The translations under genes were made by a program, and so were the position numbers. From positions 1-64,000 of the forward strand of contig DATNPH010000157.1 of assembly GCA_036703315.1 (NCBI GenBank): a stretch of 64,000 bases of DNA, written 5' to 3'. Below are positions 1 through 8,656 of the stretch, piece after piece (position 1 is the stretch's first letter; each line of letters opens with the position of its first letter). The notes below the pieces were generated by a model that had not been told where the DNA came from, searched no databases, and saw nothing but the letters and a program-made list of their open reading frames with translations. Origin of the DNA: DATNPH01 sp036703315. GTDB lineage: Bacteria > Cyanobacteriota > Cyanobacteriia > Cyanobacteriales > Coleofasciculaceae.

Positions 1-12
1 CAAGGCTGATTG

Positions 13-579
13 CTAAAAATCCCACTCTTCAAACAGTTCGGCAACAGACATGGAAAAGCTAGGAATGATCGCTTCACCCTCTAGCGCATCCTGAGGACGA
101 AGAAAGCGATCGGGTTCTGGGGAATGGTAAACCAAAACATATTTTTCATCGGGATGAATCACCCAGACTAAGCGAGTGTCGTTCTCAAAATATTCCACAA
201 TCTTGGTGTGGATTTCCTCAACCGTATTGCTGGGTAAGAGAATTTCAACAGCCAGATCGGGAGAACCTTGAAAGAAACCACGAGGCGGACGCTTTAAGCC
301 CTTGAGCCGTTCTTTAGAAACAAAGGATACATCAGGCGATCGCTTATTCCCATTCTTTAAGGTAAAGGCTGTACTCGAATCGCAAACCGTTCCCAATTTG
401 TGTTGCCGAACATATATTGCCAGAAGACCTCCCAGAAATGAGCCAATTCCACCATGCTCCATCCCTGAATTGCCGATATCCACAAGCTCCCCATTCACCA
501 ACTCATAGCGATGCCCATATTTGGACAATGCCATAAATTCTTCATCTGTCCAAACCTTTTTCTCGGTGGAGATTGTCAT
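13..579 (-). CDS. Uma2 family (DUF820) nuclease-fold protein
   Basis: A 188-residue protein of the Uma2/DUF820 family, which has a PD-(D/E)XK nuclease-like fold and is greatly expanded in cyanobacteria; the family's cellular role is not settled. The N-terminal WTDEEFMAL and YELVNGELV segments, SPDLAVEI at residues 106-113 (acidic pair of the core) and KIVEYF followed by WVIHP are the family pattern. The length is normal, so the gene looks intact. The ATG is preceded by AGGAGG at 8 nt. It stands alone, about 450 nt downstream of the usp gene on the same strand. DNA binding or cleavage is inferred from the fold only. Confidence 0.85.
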   Translation of the reverse strand: MTISTEKKVWTDEEFMALSKYGHRYELVNGELVDIGNSGMEHGGIGSFLGGLLAIYVRQHKLGTVCDSSTAFTLKNGNKRSPDVSFVSKERLKGLKRPPRGFFQGSPDLAVEILLPSNTVEEIHTKIVEYFENDTRLVWVIHPDEKYVLVYHSPEPDRFLRPQDALEGEAIIPSFSMSVAELFEEWDF

Positions 580-1030
580 AAGCCAAGCCTCCTGAAATCT
601 TCCCGAATCCCTGCTTCTAGTGTGGCACGTTAGAGGGCTGGCTCTCTAGCGATCGCTTCAACAGGAAACTGAGTGCAAGAAGGCAGAAGATAGAAGGCAG
701 AGGGCAGAAGATAGAAAGCTTACTGTGCAAGCTTTTTAACCTTTTTTAATTGGATAGTTATTTCCGCCGTGCTGCACTGAGAGTCGGGTCTTTTTTGTCT
801 TTCCCCTACTCCCACGAAAGCACCGCACAAAAAACGGACTAAAACAGCCGCTTAATCTCTATTTTTTAGTAATAACCTGTTAGGCATTTTAAATGACTAA
901 TTTGATTAGTCGTTCTGGGGATTCTTGGACTCTTGGACTAGGATAGGCATACTCGAAAAGCTCTTGCTCTAACCCAATTCAAGAATCCAATGTTCCTGAA
1001 GCCCAGATAGAAATATGTAAGTTTAAAGCC
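580..1030. other. Gene-free spacer with purine-rich microrepeat
   Basis: I see no convincing gene in these 451 bases. At about 671-718 there is a purine-rich microrepeat built from variants of GAAGGCAGA and GAAGATAGA. It is followed by a small hairpin (AAAGCTT, seven-base loop, AAGCTTT, about 716-736) and a T-rich stretch. The same GGCAGA word family recurs near 35620, 35785 and 62870, so this is a dispersed spacer repeat and not a local feature. Confidence 0.5.
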
Positions 1031-1750
1031 CTACTCCAAACTAAGTCCTCTAGGAATACCTAACACTGAGCAGGGGAATGTATAACCTAATTGCTGGATA
1101 AGGGGATGATTGACAGAGTTACAGCCCAAGAACAGTAAAGTCGCTACTTCTGATTCAACCACTTCTCTCAGTTCAGCCGCAACGTCACCAAACCGGAGAT
1201 GAGCTTTGAAGGAACCCCGCCATTCTTCAGCGAGACATCGTGCTTGCCATAAGATACGGTCTGCTTGCTCGAAGGAGTCAGATTGAGTAAAGGTTGTCTT
1301 GGAGGAGCGTGGCTTTACTGATGTCTTCGGTTGAGCCACGGCTAACATTTGGGGTTTGGGTTTCGTTAAGACGGATGTAGAGGACTTTGTTGATACTGAT
1401 GCTTTGGACAACTCCCATGGAAACTGATCGATTGACGAACGGCTTCCCTCAACTGAGTTGAAGATATCGGGATGCTTACGGCTGGGATTTTTTTCTACGA
1501 CGTAGACAACTTGCACAGTGACTTGCTTTTGAGTCACTAAACGGGTTTGATGAGCAATCCACATTGTCAAATCTAGAGCGGTTTGACTGTTAGGGGAGGC
1601 GTTATACCCAACGACTAAATTGACTGATTTTGTAGAGTTAGCCCACTTGGAAGCAGAGGATGCTGGCTCAGGGAGCAACAGCATTTGTTCCATTAAGTCA
1701 TTTCGGTTCATTGCGCCTTCAAGACGCATTAACATTGGCTTGATGTTCAC
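1031..1750 (-). CDS. Universal stress protein (Usp) domain protein under a riboswitch
   Basis: A 239-residue protein with a split Usp-like alpha/beta domain: VNLVVGYNASPNSQTALDL near residues 44-62 begins the fold, and FGDVAAELREVVESE with LLFLGCNSVNHPL near residues 187-215 closes it. A low-complexity Ser/Thr/Lys-rich insert (about residues 100-155) lies between. The classical GxxG-x9-G(S/T) ATP-binding motif is not evident, so nucleotide binding is uncertain. The chosen start is GTG at 1750: GAGAGG lies 8 nt upstream, while the ATG five codons later is too far from it. That GAGAGGT can pair with ACCTCTC about 22 nt upstream, and a cyclic-di-AMP riboswitch precedes it. Usp domains bind cyclic-di-AMP in some proteins (Staphylococcus KdpD), which makes the pairing suggestive. 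Confidence 0.75.
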   Translation of the reverse strand: MNIKPMLMRLEGAMNRNDLMEQMLLLPEPASSASKWANSTKSVNLVVGYNASPNSQTALDLTMWIAHQTRLVTQKQVTVQVVYVVEKNPSRKHPDIFNSVEGSRSSIDQFPWELSKASVSTKSSTSVLTKPKPQMLAVAQPKTSVKPRSSKTTFTQSDSFEQADRILWQARCLAEEWRGSFKAHLRFGDVAAELREVVESEVATLLFLGCNSVNHPLIQQLGYTFPCSVLGIPRGLSLE

Positions 1751-1757
1751 AGCTTTA

Positions 1758-1793
1758 ACCTCTCTTAAAGAAAACTAGTGACGGACGAGAGGT
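1758..1793 (-). promoter_or_regulatory. Shine-Dalgarno-masking hairpin before usp
   Basis: On the minus strand, ACCTCTC (1787-1793) is fully complementary to GAGAGGT (1758-1764), with a 22-nt loop. The second arm is the ribosome binding site of the Usp gene starting at 1750. The hairpin lies between the riboswitch aptamer and the start codon, so it is a plausible translation-level expression platform. That it switches with ligand is inference. Confidence 0.5.
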
Positions 1794-1885
1794 GGGTCAA
1801 AAATGGATACCACTATGGCTTATAGAACCTAGTGATATCTGTTAGGAGAGTCCAATTGCTTTCTGCTGTAATAGCCAAAGTCTTG

Positions 1886-2036
1886 GTACCCCTTCCACTG
1901 CCGACGGAGTTAGCTGACGGGCTAAGACTGGAAGGTATCTCTCTCATGTCGGAGATTAGCCCCAAAAATTGATTCCTCCGTTCCAAATCCAGGCTGGCAG
2001 ATTTTGGCTGCTAGCCTGGAGCGGATTAGGCTGCCC
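1886..2036 (-). promoter_or_regulatory. Cyclic-di-AMP (ydaO/yuaA-type) riboswitch, copy 1
   Basis: Read on the minus strand, the spacer between the ATPase stop and usp carries the ordered core of the ydaO/yuaA aptamer: GCCTAATCC (about 2023-2031), GGAACGGAGGAATC (1971-1984), GGGGCTAATCTCCGAC (about 1948-1963) and CCCGTCAGCTAACTCCGTCGGC (1900-1921). These are the conserved words of the class, spaced as in the second copy upstream of the permease. It starts about 30 nt after the ATPase stop codon. The outer boundaries are approximate. Members of this class usually turn genes off when cyclic-di-AMP is high. Confidence 0.85.
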
Positions 2037-2066
2037 ACTCAACAATTAAAGGAATGATTATGCGAT

Positions 2067-2903
2067 CTACTCGTCTTGGGTGAAATGTTGATCTAGGAAG
2101 TTCAGAGCATGGTTACGTAGTTCAAAATACTCTCTTGATTCACGTAGCGCTTGGCGATCGCGTGGATGTGGAAAAGGCACCTCTAAGATTTCTCCAATTT
2201 TAGCATTGGGACCATTGGTCATCATCACGATGCGGTCAGACATATACAAAGCTTCATCTACATCATGAGTAATCATCATCACTGCTTGGGGGTTGTTCTC
2301 CCAAATGTCAAGTACCTGTCGTTGCAATTTCCCACGAGTTAGCGCATCAAGAGCACCAAAAGGTTCATCCATCAACAGCATCTTCGGGCGAATCGCTAAG
2401 GCACGAGCAATGCCTACTCGTTGTTTCATCCCTCCAGAGATTTCATCCGGATATTTATTCGCGGCTGCTGTTAGATTGACCATTGCCAGGTGTTCGCTGA
2501 CAATCTGTTTTTTCTCAACAGGAGAGGCATTTTTTATAACTTCATCAACAGCGAGGCGGACATTCTCCTGAACCGTCAGCCACGGCAGCAACGAATAGTG
2601 CTGAAACACCATCATCCGATCCGCACCCGGTTTACGAATCTCTTTTCCATCTAATCGTATTGAGCCGGAAGTCGGTTTTTCTAAACCGGCGACCATTTTA
2701 AGCAGTGTTGATTTGCCACAGCCAGAGTGACCAATAACGGATATATATTCGTCCTCATATATGGTCAGATTAATGTCGTCTAGGACAACAAGTTCACCGC
2801 CTTCAGGGGTACGGTAAGATTTGACGAGATTTTCAACTTCAAGAAATCCTTTGGCAGTTGTATTTGTGTCTTTTCTACCAGCTGTGGAAGGAAATTGCTT
2901 CAT
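2067..2903 (-). CDS. NrtD/CmpD-type ABC transporter ATP-binding protein
   Basis: A 278-residue ATPase of the nitrate/sulfonate/bicarbonate importer group. It should power import by the permease and binding protein encoded just upstream. Walker A GHSGCGKST, Q-loop FQHYSLLPW, signature ISGGMKQRVGIARAL, Walker B LLMDEPFGALD and switch MMITHDVDEAL are all intact. The ATG follows AGGAG at 7 nt. It lies 55 nt downstream of the binding-protein gene and is the last transporter gene. No NrtC-type ATPase/binding-domain fusion is present, which departs from the usual nrtABCD or cmpABCD set. Confidence 0.9.
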   Translation of the reverse strand: MKQFPSTAGRKDTNTTAKGFLEVENLVKSYRTPEGGELVVLDDINLTIYEDEYISVIGHSGCGKSTLLKMVAGLEKPTSGSIRLDGKEIRKPGADRMMVFQHYSLLPWLTVQENVRLAVDEVIKNASPVEKKQIVSEHLAMVNLTAAANKYPDEISGGMKQRVGIARALAIRPKMLLMDEPFGALDALTRGKLQRQVLDIWENNPQAVMMITHDVDEALYMSDRIVMMTNGPNAKIGEILEVPFPHPRDRQALRESREYFELRNHALNFLDQHFTQDE

Positions 2904-2958
2904 GATCAGGCTCCTAGGTAGTTGCTAGCGGTTAGAGATCAACTGAACGCTTTATTTA

Positions 2959-4437
2959 TCAGGACATATAGAAGCGTTGGGGAGCGTCGGCTCGGATTTC
3001 AAAACTTTTGAGATAGCCCACTGGGTCACTGGGGTCAAAGCCTTTCTTGTCAATGAAGACTTCAGGGGATTCAACTTTGAAATCATCCTTGGGAGATTCG
3101 ATGCCCATTTCTGCGGCAATCTCTCGATAAAGGTCAGCTCTCCAGCCTTTTTTTGCTAGTTCTTCCGCATTTTTTGGGAATTCCTTAATTTGTCCCCAAC
3201 GAGCGGCTTGAGTCATTAACCAGATGCTTCTAGATCGCCAGAGAAACGTAGAGTGTTCTCCAGGCACTTGGGGAATATTTTTAGGCATATCAAAGAAAAT
3301 TGTTGAGTCATCTGATTGTATGGTGCGGTCTTTGCCATCAAACCCACCATAGTTATAGTTGCCAATAAGTGCTGGTCCCGTGAACTTAGTAATGCACTTA
3401 TCCAGTGATTTGATGTTGTCTTCATTAATCATCGGGGGAGCCTTGCACTTCTTTGGTTTTGCTCCAGTGAAAGACCGTCCGGTAATAATTGCGGCAACCT
3501 CTTCACGGTTTTCGGGTTTACCGCAATACTGGCAAGCTTCAATCATCGCCTTGACCAGAGAGCGATAAGTTTTGGGATACTTTTCAATAAAGCCTTCCAT
3601 CACCCCAAGCAGTCGGTCTGGATGACCGAGCCAGACTTCTTTACCTTGAGCAAACGTAAAGCCAACGCCTTCGTTACCTTTGATTGCCCGTGTGTTCCAA
3701 GGTTCTGCCACCATATATCCCTGCATCGCACCAATCCGCACGTTGATCACCATCTGAGGCGGGGGAACGATGATGATCCGAAACTCTTTAAGAGGATCGA
3801 CACCACCGGCGGCAGCTAAGTAGCGGATAAAGTATTCGTAGATAGAAGAACTTAGGACGACAGCCCAGACTTTGCGCTCTGCAGGCTGCTTTTCAAAGAA
3901 GTTTCGGAAATCTCGCCCAAACGCCTCCAAGTTCCCGTTGTACTCATGCCAAGGACGTAGCCCTGAGTCCCACATCGCCTTGTTCATCGTCATGGCGTTG
4001 CCGTGACGGTGAATTGTCATCGCCGCGCACAGTGGTGCATGGCGTGCGCCTTCAGCGCCAGTTCTGGCATTGGTGACAGCCCCTGACACGACGGGAGAGG
4101 CATCTAGACGACCAAAAATAATGCCGTCGCGAGAGGTGGCCCAGCTGGCTTCTCGGTTGAGCTTAACATTGAGACCGTACTTGCGGAAAAACCCTTTGTA
4201 CCACGCGATCGCAAAAGGGGCACAGTCATTCACCGGCACATACCCGACGGTAAGGTTAGGTTTTTCCAGGTCTTTGGGATTTACTACTGGTTCTACCGCC
4301 TCGGCCGTTTTAGTCAGTCCCTGAGGGGAACGACTCGCGTTAACGGCACAAGAGGAAAGTGCCGTGCTAGCGGCTGTCGCTCCCATTCCTATTAGAAAGT
4401 CGCGCCGGTTCCAGTGATTTGAGGATGTGTCACTCAT
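2959..4437 (-). CDS. NrtA/CmpA-family substrate-binding lipoprotein
   Basis: A 492-residue periplasmic binding protein of the NrtA/CmpA type. The N-terminus has a twin-arginine signal (RRDFLIG) ending in a lipobox-like SSCA, so it is probably exported by Tat and lipid-anchored. LTVGYVPVNDCAPFAIAWYKGFF opens the fold; MVAEPWN and GHPDRLLGVMEGF are family landmarks. A segment near residues 340-395 (NYNYGGFDGKDR, then FFDMPKN) extends the middle region. Family members bind nitrate, nitrite or bicarbonate; the sequence alone does not let me choose. It sits between permease and ATPase, 148 nt after the permease, and downstream of a cyclic-di-AMP riboswitch. Confidence 0.85.
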   Translation of the reverse strand: MSDTSSNHWNRRDFLIGMGATAASTALSSCAVNASRSPQGLTKTAEAVEPVVNPKDLEKPNLTVGYVPVNDCAPFAIAWYKGFFRKYGLNVKLNREASWATSRDGIIFGRLDASPVVSGAVTNARTGAEGARHAPLCAAMTIHRHGNAMTMNKAMWDSGLRPWHEYNGNLEAFGRDFRNFFEKQPAERKVWAVVLSSSIYEYFIRYLAAAGGVDPLKEFRIIIVPPPQMVINVRIGAMQGYMVAEPWNTRAIKGNEGVGFTFAQGKEVWLGHPDRLLGVMEGFIEKYPKTYRSLVKAMIEACQYCGKPENREEVAAIITGRSFTGAKPKKCKAPPMINEDNIKSLDKCITKFTGPALIGNYNYGGFDGKDRTIQSDDSTIFFDMPKNIPQVPGEHSTFLWRSRSIWLMTQAARWGQIKEFPKNAEELAKKGWRADLYREIAAEMGIESPKDDFKVESPEVFIDKKGFDPSDPVGYLKSFEIRADAPQRFYMS

Positions 4438-4585
4438 AAGTCAATCTCACCCATGCTTTCATGCGCTGCTGAACTGTGAAGAATTCAGCTTGCTTAAATT
4501 CAGTTAGATAGGCAACGAAAGGGGGCCTTGACGCGCTCCCAATCAGTTCTGATTGTTGTCTGTTAATTAAATGTTGGTTTAGGTG

Positions 4586-5437
4586 TTAGGTGTTGCTTGC
4601 CGGACGACGTGTTACCCATTCCTGAATTTTGCCGACAACATAGTCCAGGATAAGACCCGTTAATCCAATCACCAGAATTGCCAGAAACACGGAATTCAAG
4701 TTGAGGCGGCTCCATTCATCCCAGACAAAAAAGCCAATGCCGCTCCCACCCGTCAGCATTTCCACCGCAACAATGACCAACCAGGCAATTCCCAAACTAA
4801 TCCGCAAACCCGTGAAGATGTAGGGCAAACTCGCCGGCCAGATAATCTTTGTAATCCTTCGCCAGCGTGGCATTTCTAGCACTCGTGCGACATCGAGATA
4901 ATCTTTGGAAACGCTAGAGACGCCGAGGGCAGTGTTGATAATAGTGGGCCACAACGAGGTGACGAAGATAACAAAAATTGCGGACGGGTCGGCCAAGTTA
5001 AAGATGGCTAGGGCGATGGGAAGCCAAGCCAGTGGCGATACAGGCTTAAAAATCTGAATGACAGGATTGAGTGCCATCATTGCTTTTTTGGACATCCCAA
5101 TCAGAAAACCAACGGGAATGGCAACAATCGCGCCTAACCCAAAGCCGATTAAGACACGGCGGATACTAGCAATCAATAACCAACCGATGCCCAAATCCCC
5201 CGGCCCACGCTGGTAAAACGGATGGATAATGTAGTCCCAATTAGCGGCAAGCGCCTCATGCGGGTAGGGCATCAACTCATGGTTGAAGTGGGCAACAATC
5301 CACCACAGGAGAAGAACTCCCAAAATCCCAAGGGCTGGCAGTAAGACAGCATCCTTACTAATAACAGGTTTTGCTTGCTTCCAGGCAGCTTGTCCCGCAA
5401 CGGCGAGAATCGCAGCTAAGTTCAGCTGAAACAACAT
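4586..5437 (-). CDS. NrtB/CmpB-type ABC transporter permease
   Basis: A 283-residue inner-membrane permease with about six hydrophobic segments. The EAA-type loop is visible as DVARVLEMPRWRRITKIIWPASLPYI, followed by GLRISLGIAWLVIVAVEML, characteristic of the nitrate/taurine/bicarbonate permease group. I chose the ATG at 5437 (MLFQLNL) with TAAGG about 10 nt upstream; an in-frame TTG at 5470 would add 11 residues. It is the first gene of the transporter operon, directly downstream of riboswitch copy 2. The gene order permease, binding protein, ATPase is unusual for this family. Confidence 0.88.
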   Translation of the reverse strand: MLFQLNLAAILAVAGQAAWKQAKPVISKDAVLLPALGILGVLLLWWIVAHFNHELMPYPHEALAANWDYIIHPFYQRGPGDLGIGWLLIASIRRVLIGFGLGAIVAIPVGFLIGMSKKAMMALNPVIQIFKPVSPLAWLPIALAIFNLADPSAIFVIFVTSLWPTIINTALGVSSVSKDYLDVARVLEMPRWRRITKIIWPASLPYIFTGLRISLGIAWLVIVAVEMLTGGSGIGFFVWDEWSRLNLNSVFLAILVIGLTGLILDYVVGKIQEWVTRRPASNT

Positions 5438-5544
5438 ATGCAATGCCTTAGTATTTCTCTTCGGGTACAAAAAACCTGAGCAGTACCAGCCGGAGAAACT
5501 GATGAAATCAAGACCATTGCTAAAAATCTCGATTCTTTCAGTAG

Positions 5545-5712
5545 TCTCCTCTCAATGCCTACGGAGTTAGCTGACGGGCTAGGGCTGAGAGATGTCCTTC
5601 TCTACTCTTTTGAGAGTCAGAGATACGCCCCGAAAGATTGGTTCCCCCGTTCCTGCTTCACCTTAGATGCGAATCCCTGTAACGGTGAAGCACTGGATTA
5701 GGCTGACTTACT
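5545..5712 (-). promoter_or_regulatory. Cyclic-di-AMP (ydaO/yuaA-type) riboswitch, copy 2
   Basis: On the minus strand the leader of the permease gene shows CAGCCTAATCC (about 5695-5705), GGAACGGGGGAACCAA (5638-5653), GGGGCGTATCTCTGACTC (about 5615-5632) and CCCGTCAGCTAACTCCGTAGGC (5557-5578), the conserved blocks of the ydaO/yuaA aptamer in order. A variable hairpin (ACTCTCAAAAGAGT) separates the third and fourth blocks. About 110 nt lie between aptamer and start codon; they include a T6 run (5468-5475) that could belong to a terminator, though I do not see a strong stem. Boundaries are approximate. Confidence 0.88.
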
Positions 5713-5978
5713 CTAGTTAAGAAAAAAGCATAGCATAGCTTTTCAGCATCGTCTCTGTTGTTGAAGAAATAGTTAATATTTGCTGATGTTGTGGTGTTTA
5801 CTCCCCGATAGAGTGTGCATTACGAGGGCTTTATACCAGGTCGGTTTAGGAATGACACATCCAGATAAACGTTGATTGTTAATAGTTGATTGCTAATTGT
5901 ATGTTGGAGCCATTAGCCATTAGCAAAAAACGAGGAGTTGAGTTGTGACAGATATTTACCCAAAGGATATTAGACTTA

Positions 5979-7085
5979 TCAATTTCGTCGATTTTTTTGC
6001 CTAGTTTTGCTTCTGCCTACATGAGCAACGGTCTGGTAAATACCGATGAGTCCGCCCAGCACAACAGCGGCTGGATGCCTCTTGGATTGCTGATTAGATT
6101 GCTTTGGTGTAGGCTGATCAACTGTCGCCGTCTGGGTACTTTTATCTTGAGCCGCAGCGGCTTCAATGTCTTTAGTACGGGGCATGCCTTGCTGTGCTCT
6201 AGCTTCCTCTGTAAGGGGTACAGCATTCTTAGTTGGCACAATTAGAGATCCGTATTTGTTGGCGTAAACCTGTGTAAACTCAGCTCCAAAAAAGAGAATT
6301 TGGGCAGAAAAATTAACCCACAGCAGCAGCACAACGAGGGAGCCCGCGGCCCCGTAAGTTGACCCAACGCCGCTATTGCTCAGATATAAGCTAATTAGAG
6401 TTTTGCCAATTGTAAAAAGTAGGGCAGTGATCACAGCACCAATTGCTACATCCCCCCAAGTGATTTTGACATCGGGGAGGAATTTAAACATTAGGGCGAA
6501 CAGCAGGCTAATCACGCCGAAAGAGAGGACAAAGTTGAGGATTGACCACAGGAATTGAAGACCAGGCATCATACCGCCTAAGTAGTTACCCAGTGCCGCT
6601 AAAACAGTGCTCAAAATTAGTGACACTAGCAGCAAAAAGCCAATGCCCAGCACCATGCCAAAGGATAAGATCCGGTCTTTGACGATGCCCTTAATCCCGC
6701 GTCCCGGCTTCGGTGCAACTTCCCAGATGGTGTTGAGGGAGTCTTGTAGCTGAGTAAAGATATTGGAAGCACCAAAAAAGAGAAGCCCAATACTGATGGC
6801 GGTGGCAATGATTCCCTCTCCGGACTGGCGAGAACTACTCTTAAGTAGTTCCTGGATAGCTTCTGCGGCTTCTTTGCCAACTAAGGCTGCAAGTTGCGTG
6901 GCAATCTGACCTTGGGCCGCTTGTTCACCGAAGACGATCGCCGCGATCGCAATGGCGATAACCAGTAACGGTGCGATCGAGAAAGCAGTGTAATAAGCTA
7001 GCGCTGCTGCCAATCGCGACGCCTTATCCTCTTGCCATTCCTTAAACGTTTCCTTCAGCAGTTCTACAATAACCGTTGGTTTCAT
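5979..7085 (-). CDS. YihY/BrkB family membrane protein
   Basis: A 368-residue integral membrane protein of the YihY/virulence factor BrkB family, once mislabelled as RNase BN; its transport role is unproven. The signature N-terminal helix DKASRLAAALAYYTAFSIAPLL is present, followed by about five further hydrophobic segments and GSTYGAAGSLVVLLLWVNFSAQILFFGAEF near residues 245-275. The last ~90 residues form a hydrophilic low-complexity tail, common in cyanobacterial members. The start is ATG at 7085 with TAGGAG 9 nt upstream; an in-frame extension to 7127 lacks such a site. Single gene, divergent from the glycosyltransferase. Confidence 0.85.
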   Translation of the reverse strand: MKPTVIVELLKETFKEWQEDKASRLAAALAYYTAFSIAPLLVIAIAIAAIVFGEQAAQGQIATQLAALVGKEAAEAIQELLKSSSRQSGEGIIATAISIGLLFFGASNIFTQLQDSLNTIWEVAPKPGRGIKGIVKDRILSFGMVLGIGFLLLVSLILSTVLAALGNYLGGMMPGLQFLWSILNFVLSFGVISLLFALMFKFLPDVKITWGDVAIGAVITALLFTIGKTLISLYLSNSGVGSTYGAAGSLVVLLLWVNFSAQILFFGAEFTQVYANKYGSLIVPTKNAVPLTEEARAQQGMPRTKDIEAAAAQDKSTQTATVDQPTPKQSNQQSKRHPAAVVLGGLIGIYQTVAHVGRSKTRQKNRRN

Positions 7086-7287
7086 CACCACGACTCCTAA
7101 CAAAGTGCTGCCCGACACTACTTTCAAATTAGACTTATAAGTTTTGAGTTACAAGACTCTAAAGTTAGAAATTAACTAGTGCTCGTGATACCTTAAAAGT
7201 AGTAAAGTAACTGAGCAAATAGTAATTTCCGCCATATACTCCTGACTCAGGGTGGCATTTGACTGGGGTGTTTTGCGGTAAAGAACA

Positions 7288-8253
7288 ATGAAATTCAGCA
7301 TTGTCATCACCACTTATAATCGCCTCACCTTGCTGCGACGTGCTATTGACAGCGCTCTTGCTCAAACACTTCCGTGTGAAGTAGTTGTAGTTGACGACTG
7401 TTCGTCCGACGGCACACAAGCCTATGTCCAAGAACGGTGTGAGGCACTTGTCAGTGGCGGTGAAAAGCGTCTAATTTATCACCGCAATTCTATTAATCTC
7501 GGTCACTCGAAGTCGGTTAATGCAGGTGTTGAGTTGGCAACTGGAGAGTGGATTAAGCCGGTCGATGATGATGACTATTTAGCACCCAACTGCATTGAGG
7601 TGATGGAATATGCGATCATGCTGCGGCCCCAAGCGGTGATTTGCTCTTGTCAAGCGGCTCAAGTTGATGCCAACGAAGTTGAAATCAGCAAAACTCACCA
7701 AGTTGGTTCAGGTAAAGCATTTTATATTCCCCAAGAAGATATTCATTACGGCATGCTTTTAGAACAAGTTCCTTTCGGCACCCCGGTTCAAGTTGCCTTT
7801 AAGCGAAGTGCCTTTCTCAAATCAGGGGGTTGGGACTCTAGCTTAGATGCAAACTTTGATGATATTGATTCCTGGATTAAAATTGCTCAGTTTGGAGATG
7901 CCGTTTTTATTAATGAATGTCTGGCTTACCGGACGCTTTGGTCAGGTGCATATAATCAAAAATTTTCTCTACAAAAGCGTCTTCATACTAACATTTTAAT
8001 TAAAGAAAAAATTTATTCACTTGTTAATGAAAAGCATCAGCATAAAATTCCGGAACTTCAAGATATCAAAGCTTATTTAAAGTTGCACTGGAGTATAGTA
8101 GCCCTGAAACAAGGAAAACTATTGAATGCAGTAAAAATGTCTTTTCCCGCTAGTTTTTCACCAACAGCTTGGAAGCTTTTAGGGAAAGCCGCCCGCTCGC
8201 GCCAAGATGCCAATCAGCAATCTCTGATTCGAAAGTTGGTGTTAATTGATTAG
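7288..8253 (+). CDS. Family 2 glycosyltransferase
   Basis: A 321-residue GT-A fold glycosyltransferase. FSIVITTYNRLTLLRRAIDSAL at the N-terminus, VVVVDDCSSDGT (nucleotide-sugar binding) near residues 32-43 and the acidic VDDDDYLAP (DxD metal site) near residues 92-100 are typical of GT2 enzymes that transfer a sugar to a lipid, glycan or protein. Nothing shows the sugar or acceptor. It is a lone gene, divergent from the YihY gene, with no other polysaccharide genes nearby. Codons and composition turn AT-richer in the last third (about 7960-8110). Confidence 0.88.
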   Translation: MKFSIVITTYNRLTLLRRAIDSALAQTLPCEVVVVDDCSSDGTQAYVQERCEALVSGGEKRLIYHRNSINLGHSKSVNAGVELATGEWIKPVDDDDYLAPNCIEVMEYAIMLRPQAVICSCQAAQVDANEVEISKTHQVGSGKAFYIPQEDIHYGMLLEQVPFGTPVQVAFKRSAFLKSGGWDSSLDANFDDIDSWIKIAQFGDAVFINECLAYRTLWSGAYNQKFSLQKRLHTNILIKEKIYSLVNEKHQHKIPELQDIKAYLKLHWSIVALKQGKLLNAVKMSFPASFSPTAWKLLGKAARSRQDANQQSLIRKLVLID

Positions 8254-8463
8254 GAGGGTGAGCCTAGTCCTGAGTGCTGAGTGGCACGTCGTCCTCGCGT
8301 AACGGGCAACAGTACACTTTGCCTAGCCAATTGTCTAGGAGCAGATCTCCCCATTTTACTGATGCTACGTCTGAACAGGATTGGGGAACATTTGATTAGT
8401 GTTACTTCAATCAAAACTATGAGATCAGGAAGAATTGCAGGGGCTTTTAACCGAGAGAGACGA

Positions 8464-8634
8464 ATGAATAATGAGAAAGGAGAATGTCATCGTGGTGGGC
8501 GTCGATTCGGGGCAGGTAGAAAGAGAGGTTGTGGTAAGTGGGGAGAGGAAACCGTTGTGATGCGTATTCCTAAGTCACAAGTCGAACTTGTCAAAACCTT
8601 TCTCGAAAACATTAAGTCAATAGAGATGATCTAA
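8464..8634 (+). CDS. Small basic protein, unknown function
   Basis: A 56-residue protein starting MNNEKGECHRGGRR. It has a Gly/Arg/Lys-rich N-terminal half (RRFGAGRKRGCGKWGEE) and a C-terminal segment VVMRIPKSQVELVKTFLENI. The layout, a GR-K rich arm and then an 'IPKS...' helix, resembles short cyanobacterial proteins of unknown function that often sit near mobile genes; this is a weak recognition. An in-frame extension upstream to 8281 has no plausible start context and low coding character, so I reject it. A strong terminator follows at 8657. Confidence 0.5.
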   Translation: MNNEKGECHRGGRRFGAGRKRGCGKWGEETVVMRIPKSQVELVKTFLENIKSIEMI

Positions 8635-8656
8635 ACTAGACTTGCTTAATTCTTAA

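Noticed and set aside
8281..8463. N-terminal extension of the small basic protein
   Set aside because: No Shine-Dalgarno sequence, odd composition, and the basic/IPKS part alone forms a complete short protein from 8464.
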